A DNA stretch of 40,912 nt. It comes from an uncultured beta proteobacterium (GTDB taxonomy: Bacteria; Pseudomonadota; Gammaproteobacteria; Burkholderiales; SG8-41). A program made the translations under genes and the position numbers. Every line of letters begins with the position of its first letter. Within the stretch, counting starts at the first letter, position 1. The stretch covers positions 1 to 40,912 of the forward strand of contig CAISYC010000004.1 of assembly GCA_903889565.1 (NCBI GenBank). Reading direction: 5' to 3'. Of the stretch, positions 6,100 to 13,367 are shown in pieces. The notes under the pieces are model-generated. The model worked only from the letters and a program-made list of their open reading frames with translations. It was not told where the DNA came from and did not search any database.

Positions 6100-7695
6100 C
6101 TAGGTAATTAACTTCGTCACCGACCGCACATGCCCCGACATCGGAATGTAAACCGAATGCGTACCGGTGCCGCCGGCGACGAGGATGCCGATTTCTTCAG
6201 GCTTCTGCGTGATCGGCAACAAAACGTCGCGAGTGATTTCGCCGAGCTCGGCCTTGCGGCCGCTTTGCGTGCGGCCGAAGTCTTTTGCCGACAGGCGCTG
6301 GCATGACAGACGCGCCTGCTCCCACAACAACCGTTTGACATCGGCCTTGCTCAAGCCCTCGCCGTGCAGCACGTCGGCGTGTTCGGGCGAAAGGATCAGC
6401 CACGGCTCACCCGCATAGATGAAATCGCTGCTCGCCGGAAAAGTCATGGTGTCGGCGATGATGCGCAGCAGGTCTTTCGAATCCTTGGCATGCGAATTCA
6501 TGTTCCAGGTGCCGAGCGCGCCAACGGTGGTAACGGTGCTTTGTTCCTTTTTGAAACCGCGCTCGACGTGCAGCGGCTCCCACGGGCTGGCGTCTTCGTT
6601 TTCCGCGCAGCAGAAGGTGTACTTGCCGGGCTGGCCCTGCGTCGATCGATCCATTTCGCCGGCCTGCGCGCCGCCGATGTTCTGTTGAATGAGGCGCATG
6701 GCGCGGCCGAGCGTGGCATTCGCCCACGCGCCGGGCCCGAGGCAGTTGCCGCCGCCGTTCACACACAGCTGTTTGGCCATCGGGCCGTTGACGATCAAAA
6801 ACACCGCAGCCGGATTGGTCGTCGCCTGAATGCCGCGCAGATTGAAGCGCGGATCGGAAATCGCTTCGGTCGCCGCGATCAGCACCGGCAGGTATTCGGG
6901 GTAACAGCCCGCCATCACCGCATTGATTGCGATGCGCTCAACGGTGGCCACGCCGAAAGCCGGCGCCACCGCACCGACCACTTCGTCGGGTTTGCGCGTG
7001 GTGTGCTTCAGCATGGCTTCGACGCGCTCGCGCGTCGGCGGAATCGCCGGCAGGCCGTCGCTCCAGTGACGTTCGAGCAGCATGCGGTTGAAGGCATCGA
7101 TGTCGTCGGCAACTTCAATTTCGTTCGCACGCGCGCCGGCGGCGCTTTTCGTCGCAGCCGTGGCAGCCGGCGCTTCGCATAGCAAGCGCGCGATGTCGTC
7201 GATAACGTCGACGGCGATCTGCTTGATCTCGGCGCGCGTGCGCGTGCCGAACGGATGCGGAATCAGCGCGACGGGCAACGTCGGAAATCCGAGCGCGCGC
7301 GACTGGCCGTGGCCAAGCCCCTTGAATGCCGTCGAGCAGATGGTGACGGCGGCAAGCCCCCGCTTGGCGGCTTCAACACTGTCGTGGACACTCCACGACG
7401 TGCAGGACCCTCAGTCGCCGGAGCCGGTGATGACGGCGTCGCAGCGTTCCTCGTAGTCTTTCAGCACCGCTTCGTCGACCGGCACCTGACCGGACTTGCG
7501 GTGCTTGATCACCGCGGCGACCTTGTATTTGCTTACCAGCAGCTCGGCGAGTTCATCGACGAGGTACTGGAAATTCGGTTTGGCGTTGTCGATGAAGCCG
7601 ACTGTTTTGCCGGCGAGACCGTCGAGCACCGTCTGCGTGCGCGCGGCATGCTGCAGCGGCGCGACCGGATCGAGAACCATCATTGTTGAAGCCAT
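6100..7695 (-). CDS. UGSC-family selenoprotein with fused C-terminal domain (in-frame UGA = Sec)
   Basis: One continuous 531-codon frame from ATG 7695 (Shine-Dalgarno AGAGAGGA about 8 nt upstream) to the stop at 6100, interrupted only by TGA at 7411-7413. Read as selenocysteine (residue 95), it gives U-G-S-C followed by TSWSVHDSVEAAKRG, the recognisable core of the UGSC (seleno)protein family; selenium-free homologues carry Cys at this position. Residues 1-94 hold a FIDNAKPNF segment and VITGSGD just before Sec. Residues 140-531 are a long second domain (WSDGLPAIPP, GIQATTNP, NGGGNCLGPGAW, DRSTQGQPGKY, ASPWEPLHVERGF). A SECIS-like hairpin follows the UGA. The biochemical role of the family is not established; the U/CxxC-like motif suggests redox chemistry. 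A default gene caller would report a 94-aa fragment and a TTG-started 392-aa fragment. Confidence 0.88.
7381..7413 (-). promoter_or_regulatory. selenocysteine UGA codon and bacterial SECIS-like hairpin
   Basis: In the transcript, UGA (7413-7411) is followed by 11 nt (GGGUCCUGCAC) and then GUCGUGG-AGUGU-CCACGAC, a perfect 7-bp stem with a 5-nt loop containing GU. Bacterial SECIS elements lie inside the coding region just after the UGA, with an apical helix about 11 nt downstream and conserved G and U in the loop for SelB binding (known from E. coli fdhF). The spacing fits exactly; no bulged U is seen in the stem. Confidence 0.8.
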
Positions 7696-7785
7696 GCGAA
7701 ATCCTCTCTGAAAACTTGCCGAAAATATTCTTCGCCACCGAAAACACGGGAGACCGGATCGTTGGTATCGAACACAGCGGAAAAC

Positions 7786-7820
7786 CCCGGTATTCCTGCA
7801 GGGGCGGGAACGACGTTTCT
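7786..7820. repeat. possible degenerate copy of a short intergenic repeat
   Basis: In the 236-bp gap between divergent genes (7696-7931), the stretch CCGGTATTCCTGCAGGGGCG then GGAACGACG resembles, in reverse, the start of the element at 35106-35190 (GTCGTTCCCGC...GGGAAT). The arms here are imperfect. Nothing else with coding character was seen in this gap. Confidence 0.35.
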
Positions 7821-7918
7821 CAGAACGCTTTGGAATATCGTGCCGGTTTTCAATACGGATCGTACTCGGAGGCGCGCCGTCTGTCCATGCCGGCGGTCGA
7901 GGCGCGGGATGGTTCGCG

Positions 7919-7924
7919 TAAAAT
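7919..7924 (+). promoter_or_regulatory. possible -10 box of the downstream Bug gene
   Basis: TAAAAT lies only 7 bp before the ATG at 7932. If used, transcription would begin at or beside the start codon, giving a leaderless message. The -35 region (GTCGAG, 17 bp upstream) is poor. Confidence 0.25.
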
Positions 7925-7931
7925 CCAGCGC

Positions 7932-8933
7932 ATGATGAAATTCATCTCGGCGCTGCGGCGTGGCTTCAAAACCGGCCTGCTGTGCGCAAGCGCTGCATGC
8001 ACCTGCGCGCATGCGCAAACGCCGCCGCCGGGTTATCCCGCGCGACCGATCCGCATCATCGTCGGCTCCGCGCCGGGCGGCGGCGCCGATATCATGGCGC
8101 GCGCGGTCGGCACGCAACTCACCGAACGCTGGGGCCGCGCCGTGGTGGTGGACAACCGCGCCGGCGGCGGCGGCGTGATCGCGATGGAACTGCTCGCGCA
8201 GGCGCCGCCCGACGGTTACACGCTGTTCGGCGGCGCGTCGCTTATCATCACTGCCACGCCGATGAGAAAAGTGCGCTTCGACACGCGCGTGGCACTCGCG
8301 CCGATCGTGCAGCTGACGACCTCGCCATACCTCGTGCTGGTACCGCCGGCGCTGCCGGTCAATTCGGTGCGCGAACTGATTGCCTATGCCAAGGCGAGGC
8401 CGAATGCGCTGAGCTATGGCTCGGCGGGTATAGGTTCCTTCGCGCATCTGGGCACCGAGCTCTTCAAGTTCATGGCCGGCGGCATCGACATGGTGCATGT
8501 GCCGTACAAAGGCTACGGTCAGGCACTCACCGATCTGATGGGCGGCCAGATCCAGTTTCTGCTCACCAGCGGGCTTGGCGGCGCACCTTATCTGAAGAGC
8601 GGACGGTTGAAGGCGCTTGCCGCGACCAGCGCGCGGCGGCTCGCCGCGTTTCCAGAGGTGCCGACCGTGATGGAAGCCGGCATCGCTGATTTCCAGCTCG
8701 AGAACATGCATGCGCTCTATGCGCCGGCCGGCGTGCCGGCGGCGATACTCAATGCAGTAAATGTCGAAGCGCACCGCCTGATGCATTCGCCGGAGATGAC
8801 CTCACGGCTGGCCGCCGAAGGCGCCGAAGCGGCGCCGGCGAATACACCCGAGGAATTCCGGCGGACCTTCGTCAAGCAGGTGAATTTGTGGGAGCACTTT
8901 ATTCAGCGCTCGGGGATCAAGATCGAGAATTGA
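7932..8933 (+). CDS. Bug/TctC-family substrate-binding protein
   Basis: 333-residue periplasmic receptor. The frame is open further upstream, but the ATG at 7932 starts a sensible Sec leader (basic MMKFISALRRGFK, hydrophobic core, cleavage after CAHA) and is adopted. Ligand loops are SAPGGGADIMAR and VVDNRAGGGG, followed by VIAMELLAQAPPDGYTLFGG. It shares the IAME and FDTR segments and a C-terminal SGIK ending with the receptor at 37-999, its probable paralogue. It diverges from the selenoprotein gene and converges on the MmgE/PrpD gene at 9120. Confidence 0.92.
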   Translation: MMKFISALRRGFKTGLLCASAACTCAHAQTPPPGYPARPIRIIVGSAPGGGADIMARAVGTQLTERWGRAVVVDNRAGGGGVIAMELLAQAPPDGYTLFGGASLIITATPMRKVRFDTRVALAPIVQLTTSPYLVLVPPALPVNSVRELIAYAKARPNALSYGSAGIGSFAHLGTELFKFMAGGIDMVHVPYKGYGQALTDLMGGQIQFLLTSGLGGAPYLKSGRLKALAATSARRLAAFPEVPTVMEAGIADFQLENMHALYAPAGVPAAILNAVNVEAHRLMHSPEMTSRLAAEGAEAAPANTPEEFRRTFVKQVNLWEHFIQRSGIKIEN

Positions 8934-8973
8934 GCCTGATTGATCGTCAGGCGCAGATCACGAAGTGCCGGTG

Positions 8974-9098
8974 TTGTGGCGCAGGTGCCTCGCCTGCGAA
9001 CAATGCATGCACCCGCGAAAAGGCTAGGTTTATTGCGACCAGATCGATCGCCATTGGCGAATCTGGAAAGCTCCGCAGGCGGGGCACCTGCGCCACAA
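8974..9098. repeat. 25-bp near-perfect inverted repeat at a convergent gene junction
   Basis: Left arm 8974-8998 (TTGTGGCGCAGGTGCCTCGC CTGCG) and right arm 9074-9098 match as inverted repeats in 24 of 25 positions, with 75 bp between. It fills the junction between converging genes ending at 8933 and 9120. The long arms look like a small non-autonomous element or a bidirectional terminator. A related CGCAGGCG-rich element is at another convergent junction (25137-25192). Confidence 0.7.
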
Positions 9099-9119
9099 AA
9101 GCGGTGCGCCCAAACTGCG

Positions 9120-10529
9120 TCAGGCGATCACGAACCCCGGCGGAATCGCCGACACATCCTTCATCTCGTCGAGCTTCCACAACTGCGCGAGCAGCGCGTT
9201 GCACTGCTTCACGCCCAGCGGCTCTTCGCACAGCATGCGGAATTTGTCTTCGATCTCCTGATCGGTCTTCGGCGCCGACAACTCGTCTTTCGCGCCGCCG
9301 GCCTTGCCGACCAGCTTTTCGCCGTTGGCGAGCGTGACGGTGACGCGCGTGTGGTGTTCAACCGGCAGCTTGATGTAAGCCCTGGTGAATTCCTCGTTCT
9401 CGACGACCTCGATCTTGTGGATCAGCGCGCGCAGCGCCGGGTTCCACAGGTGCTGGTCGTTGAACGAGCGCGGCGTCACGGTGCCGTCCATCAGGGTGGC
9501 GGCGACGACATACGGAATACTGTAATCGGCGGTTTCGCGCGTATCCGGATTCCAGCGGTGTTCGCCGGTGCCGACGCGTTCCTTCGCTTTCTTGTAAACC
9601 TCGACGGTGATTTTTTCGACCGCATCGAGATCGCGAAACGGTGCGATATGTTCAGCGGCGAGCACGCTCGAGATCGTAGTGCCGCAGCAGGCGCGCGGCT
9701 TGATCAGCGAATGCTCGATCTTGAACGGCGCGCCGTAGCCGCCGAGCGCGATATCGATCTTGTCGCGCGCGACATGGTCGCACCAGCCGCCCTTGCCCTC
9801 GAACGGCAGATGCGGGCCTTCCATGCCGGCGCGTGCAAGGATCGCCGCGAATACGCCGGCGCGCCCGGCATGGCCCGACGCCACCGCCTTGTACATCGAG
9901 TAATGGCCCATGCGCACCTGGCGCAGGATCACGTTCGGCACCGCCGCCATCGAAATGCACTGCGACAGCTGGTCGGCCGGCAGATCGAACAGGCGGCCGG
10001 AGGCGACTGCGCTGCCGAGCGTGCAGAAGTTGGTGTGGTCGAAACCCATGCCGACGTTCTTGAACACATCGGAAAAACTCTGATAGACCTCGTAGGCGAG
10101 CACGACCGCGGTGATGAAATCGCGGCCATTGGTTTTGACATGCTCGGCCGCCGCGAGTGTAGGTGTCAGCACGTCGCTCGGGTGGCCGCCGAAGGCGCCG
10201 GGCCAGTGATAGATGTCGTTCATCTCGACGTAACGCGCAGTGGCGGCGTTGACGTAGGCGGCCATCTCCGGCGTGGTCTTCATGCGCGTGCCAATGACGG
10301 TGGCGCCGTTGTCGTTCGGCATCGCCGCCGCGACGTCGCGCGCGATACGGCAGGGATCAGCGAAAAATCCGCCGATGAGAGAACCCAGGGTGTCGATCAC
10401 GCGCACCTTGGCGGTGTGCACGGTCTCCGCGGGCAGATCTTCGTAACGGAGCTTTTGGGCGTATTCGGTCAGCTTCAGTTGAATGCCATCGACTGCGCGT
10501 GCCAACATTTTTTCCACCGGCTTGTTCAT
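9120..10529 (-). CDS. MmgE/PrpD family protein
   Basis: 469-residue member of the MmgE/PrpD family, the fold of 2-methylcitrate dehydratase and cis-aconitate decarboxylase. N-terminal helices (LKLTEYAQKLRYEDLPAETV, then VIDTLGSLIGG) are followed by NDIYHWPGAFGGHPSDVLTP, the family active-site region with the conserved His-Pro-Ser-Asp, and later by RACCGTTISSVLAAEHIAP. Start ATG 10529. It is divergent from a second family member at 10622 with only 92 bp between. The substrate cannot be deduced; a hydroxy-acid or unsaturated acid (de)hydration is the family expectation. Confidence 0.9.
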   Translation of the reverse strand: MNKPVEKMLARAVDGIQLKLTEYAQKLRYEDLPAETVHTAKVRVIDTLGSLIGGFFADPCRIARDVAAAMPNDNGATVIGTRMKTTPEMAAYVNAATARYVEMNDIYHWPGAFGGHPSDVLTPTLAAAEHVKTNGRDFITAVVLAYEVYQSFSDVFKNVGMGFDHTNFCTLGSAVASGRLFDLPADQLSQCISMAAVPNVILRQVRMGHYSMYKAVASGHAGRAGVFAAILARAGMEGPHLPFEGKGGWCDHVARDKIDIALGGYGAPFKIEHSLIKPRACCGTTISSVLAAEHIAPFRDLDAVEKITVEVYKKAKERVGTGEHRWNPDTRETADYSIPYVVAATLMDGTVTPRSFNDQHLWNPALRALIHKIEVVENEEFTRAYIKLPVEHHTRVTVTLANGEKLVGKAGGAKDELSAPKTDQEIEDKFRMLCEEPLGVKQCNALLAQLWKLDEMKDVSAIPPGFVIA

Positions 10530-10553
10530 GCCTTGCTCCCCGCTGCGTTAGAA

Positions 10554-10582
10554 TTGTTCAAAACAAGACCGAAAATTATAGC
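10554..10582 (+). promoter_or_regulatory. sigma70-like promoter for the rightward MmgE/PrpD gene
   Basis: TTGTTC (10554-10559), a 17-bp spacer, and TATAGC (10577-10582) lie 40 bp before the ATG at 10622 in the divergent intergenic region. TTGTT and AACAA around the -35 box form a small inverted repeat that could be a regulator site. Confidence 0.45.
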
Positions 10583-10621
10583 CTCGGCAACCCGACCCGC
10601 CAAACGCTTTCCGGAACCGCC

Positions 10622-12028
10622 ATGACCATCGCACGCGAATTTGCCAAACGCATCGTTGCCATGCGCGCCGACGATCTGCCCGCCCAAGCCATGGCGTGGA
10701 GCAGGGTCGGCCTGCTCGACACGGTCGGCGTGACGCTTGCCGGCGCGCGCGAAGACGCCACCCGCATCGTCGAGGAAGTGCTGGCCTCGCCGTCCTCGGG
10801 ACCGAGCCTGGTATTCGGCGGCCGGCGCCGCGTCGGCGCGCTCGACGCCGCGCTGATCAACGGCACCGCCGCGCATGTGCTCGATTACGACAATGCGACC
10901 AACACCATGTTCGGCCACGCTTCGGCGACCATGATGCCGGCCTTGATTGCGGCGGGCGAAGCGTTCGGCGGCAGCGGCCGCGATCTGCTCGCCGCGCATG
11001 TCGTCGGCTTCGAAGCCGGCGCGCGCCTCGGCCGCGGCGTCAACATGCATCACTACGAAAAGGGCTGGCACCCGACCTCGACGCTCGGCGTATTTGCGGT
11101 GGCGGCGGCCTGCGCACATTTTCTCAAGCTCGACGAAGAACAGACGGCTACCGCGATGGCGATGGCAACTTCGCTCGCTGCAGGCATCAAGGCCAATTTC
11201 GGAACCATGACCAAGCCGCTGCATGTCGGCCAGTGCGCGCGCGGCGGCCTGATGGCGGCGCTGCTGGCGAAAAAGGGCTTCACCGCCAACCACAGCGCGT
11301 TCGAACACAAGCAGGGCTTCTTCAACGTGTTCAATGGCGCCGGAACGTTTGATGCCGCCAAAATTTTCGACGGCTGGGGCGAACCGCTCGACATCGTCGC
11401 ACCGGGCGCCTGCTACAAACAATATCCCTGTTGCGCGAGCACGCATGCGGCCGTCGATGCCGCGCTCGACATCCGCAAGCAAATAACCGAAATGAGCGGC
11501 CCCATCGACGCCGCGCAGATCATGCGCGTCGAATCGTGGACCTCGGCACAGCGCCTCGCGCACACCAACCGGCCGCTGCCGGCAAGCGCACTCGACGCCA
11601 AATTCAGCGTGCAGTATTGCGTGGCGCGCGCGCTGCTCGACGGCCGCGTGCAGTTCAAGGATCTCGAAGGCGATGCCTATCGCGAACCGCGCGTCGTCGA
11701 CCTGTTGCAACGCACGCATGCGACGCCGTTTGCCGACGGTGCGTTTTCGTCGGGCAATCACGTCGGCGCCGAGCTGAAGGTAACGCTGGCCGACGGCCGC
11801 GCATTCACGTCGAAGGTCGCCAAACCGCTCGGCCGCACCTCGGCGAACCCGGTGTCCGACGCCGGCATGCGAGCTAAATTCGAAAGCTGCGCCGCGCGCG
11901 CCCTGCCGGCGGCGCAGATCAAAACCGTGCTGCAGGCGATCGATAACATCGAGCAATGCCGCGCCATCCGCGACTTCACAGCACAAATCGAAATCGCCGC
12001 GCCGCTGCGGGCGGCTTCAGCAAACTGA
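10622..12028 (+). CDS. MmgE/PrpD family protein
   Basis: 468-residue MmgE/PrpD protein from ATG 10622 (an upstream open extension to 10499 overlaps the divergent gene and is rejected). N-terminal VGLLDTVGVTLAGARED, then HVLDYDNATNTMFGHASATM (the catalytic-region His/Asp segment), GWHPTSTLGVFAVAAACAHF, and YPCCASTHAAVDAALDIR, matching the PrpD-fold lid region. It differs clearly from the divergently oriented neighbour, so this is not a recent duplication. Probably dehydrates or isomerises a carboxylic acid delivered by a nearby Bug system. Confidence 0.9.
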   Translation: MTIAREFAKRIVAMRADDLPAQAMAWSRVGLLDTVGVTLAGAREDATRIVEEVLASPSSGPSLVFGGRRRVGALDAALINGTAAHVLDYDNATNTMFGHASATMMPALIAAGEAFGGSGRDLLAAHVVGFEAGARLGRGVNMHHYEKGWHPTSTLGVFAVAAACAHFLKLDEEQTATAMAMATSLAAGIKANFGTMTKPLHVGQCARGGLMAALLAKKGFTANHSAFEHKQGFFNVFNGAGTFDAAKIFDGWGEPLDIVAPGACYKQYPCCASTHAAVDAALDIRKQITEMSGPIDAAQIMRVESWTSAQRLAHTNRPLPASALDAKFSVQYCVARALLDGRVQFKDLEGDAYREPRVVDLLQRTHATPFADGAFSSGNHVGAELKVTLADGRAFTSKVAKPLGRTSANPVSDAGMRAKFESCAARALPAAQIKTVLQAIDNIEQCRAIRDFTAQIEIAAPLRAASAN

Positions 12029-12060
12029 GATTCGAATGACGAAGACGCGCCGATTCTCCC

Positions 12061-12208
12061 CCCTGAGAGCCGCCGAGCAGCACAGCCGCGCCGGGGACAG
12101 TTGGCGAGGACTGTCTGAGCCCTCGCAGGTTCATCGCGAGGGCGAGTTCCGCAGCCGCCCGGCGTGGCGAGCAGCGCAGGGAAGTCCGCAGGACCGGCGA
12201 ACCGGGGG
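12061..12208. repeat. dispersed GC-rich repeat block, copy A
   Basis: This stretch shares long identical blocks with 40524-40764, including GAGCCGCCGAGCAGCACAG, GGCGAGGACTGTCTGAGCCC and AGTTCCGCAGCCGC. Copy B carries about 90 bp of extra sequence in the middle. It lies in the 388-bp gap before the Bug gene at 12417. The open frame through it is not considered coding because it consists of the repeat. The rest of the gap holds the hairpin at 12344-12377. Confidence 0.75.
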
Positions 12209-12343
12209 CAGCTGTGCCCCGTTAGCCGCAGGCCCGTTCGCGGGAACAGCTGCAATGCGCCCCGTTAAATTTTTGTATTCACAGCTGCTGCGCCCCTCCC
12301 GCACCGGCGCTTCGCGATTCCGCGTCGGGGCGCTCCTTCTTTT

Positions 12344-12377
12344 GGTTACTTTTCTTGGCGAAGCAAGAAAAGTAACC
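12344..12377. repeat. perfect 14-bp stem hairpin, conserved tail of the dispersed repeat
   Basis: GGTTACTTTTCTTG - GCGAAG - CAAGAAAAGTAACC is a perfect inverted repeat preceded by CTCCTTCTTTT. Such TTACTTTCTTGGCGAAGCAAG-type hairpins recur in betaproteobacterial and xanthomonad intergenic regions. It ends 39 bp before the TTG start of the downstream Bug gene. It could be a terminator for the upstream gene or a mobile repeat end. Confidence 0.75.
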
Positions 12378-12416
12378 AGCCGCCGGGCTGCCCCCGGCGA
12401 ATTTGATCTTGGTCGT

Positions 12417-13367
12417 TTGATAAAAAATATCTACCTTACGATTGGCGCAACTGCGCTACTCACCGCATTCACTGCCAACGCACAACCCTACCCGTCGAAG
12501 CCAATACGCATACTCACCAGCGCGCCCGGCAACAGCGACGATCTCGCCGCGCGCCTGATCGCAGTTGGCGTCACCAGCGGTCTCGGCCAGCAGGCCATCG
12601 TCGACAACCGCGGCGTGGTTGCTGTCGAAATTGCCGCCAAGTCGCCGCCCGACGGCTACACGCTGCTGTTGTACGGCAGCCCGATGTGGCTGGCGCCCTT
12701 CATGCGCGACAACCTGCCCTACGATCCGGTCAAGGATTTCACGCCGGTGACCTGGGCCACCAGTTCGCCGAATCTGCTGGTGGTGCATCCGTCGCTGCCG
12801 GTGCGTTCGGTGCGCGAGCTGATCGCCCTCGCCCGGGCGCGGCCCGACGAACTCAATTACGGTTCAGGCTCCGCAGGTTCGACACCGCATCTCGCCGGCG
12901 AATTATTCCGCGCCATGGCCGGCGTGCGCATCGTGCGCGTCGCCTACAAGGGCAGCGGCCCGGCGCTGACCGCGCTGCTGGGCGGCGAAGTGCAGTTCAT
13001 GTTCCCCTCGACCGGTTCGGCCAATGCGCTGCTGAAATCCGGCAAGTTGCGGCCATTGGCGGTGACTGCACTGAAGCCGACCGCGCTGGCGCCCGGCCTG
13101 CCGACGGTCTCCGAGTCCGGGCTGCCCGGCTACGAATCGGCGTCGCTGCTGGCGGTGTTCGCGCCGGCCGGCACGCCCAACGCCATCGTGCAGCGACTCA
13201 ATCAGGAAATGGCCAAAGCTTTGCAGCGCGCCGATGCGAGGGAACGCCTCTTCAATGCCGGTGTCGAAGCCGTGGGCAGTACGCCGGAGCAATTTGCGGC
13301 AACGCTGAAAGCGGAAATGGGCAAATGGGGCAAGGTCATCAGGGATGCAGGTATCCGCAGTGAATAG
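12417..13367 (+). CDS. Bug-family substrate-binding protein, divergent ligand-loop subtype
   Basis: 316-residue receptor started at TTG 12417, the only start giving a normal Sec leader (MIKNIYLTIGATALLTAFTANA) rather than translation through the upstream repeat. Ligand loops are TSAPGNSDDLAAR and IVDNRGVVAVE, lacking PPGG and GAGG, as in its paralogue at 5108-6052. Other shared segments are YGSPMWLAPF, VRVAYKGSGPAL and ALAPGLPTVSESGLPGYESA. The 3' end overlaps the next Bug gene by about 8-23 bp, suggesting one message. Confidence 0.9.
   Translation: MIKNIYLTIGATALLTAFTANAQPYPSKPIRILTSAPGNSDDLAARLIAVGVTSGLGQQAIVDNRGVVAVEIAAKSPPDGYTLLLYGSPMWLAPFMRDNLPYDPVKDFTPVTWATSSPNLLVVHPSLPVRSVRELIALARARPDELNYGSGSAGSTPHLAGELFRAMAGVRIVRVAYKGSGPALTALLGGEVQFMFPSTGSANALLKSGKLRPLAVTALKPTALAPGLPTVSESGLPGYESASLLAVFAPAGTPNAIVQRLNQEMAKALQRADARERLFNAGVEAVGSTPEQFAATLKAEMGKWGKVIRDAGIRSE

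Noticed and set aside
6100-7278. Separate 392-aa protein starting at TTG 7278
   Set aside because: The same frame continues upstream without a stop to the TGA at 7411 and encodes the UGSC core, so this start is an artefact of treating TGA as a stop.
8974-9098. CRISPR-like repeats
   Set aside because: There are only two arms, inverted rather than direct, and no regular spacers; no cas genes are nearby.
8940-10625. 561-codon rightward frame opposite the MmgE/PrpD gene
   Set aside because: Low-complexity Arg/His/Ala product with no family motifs, exactly antisense to a clear family member.
12036-12416. N-terminal extension of the Bug gene through the upstream repeat
   Set aside because: The extension is translated repeat DNA and would bury the signal peptide; TTG 12417 gives a normal leader.
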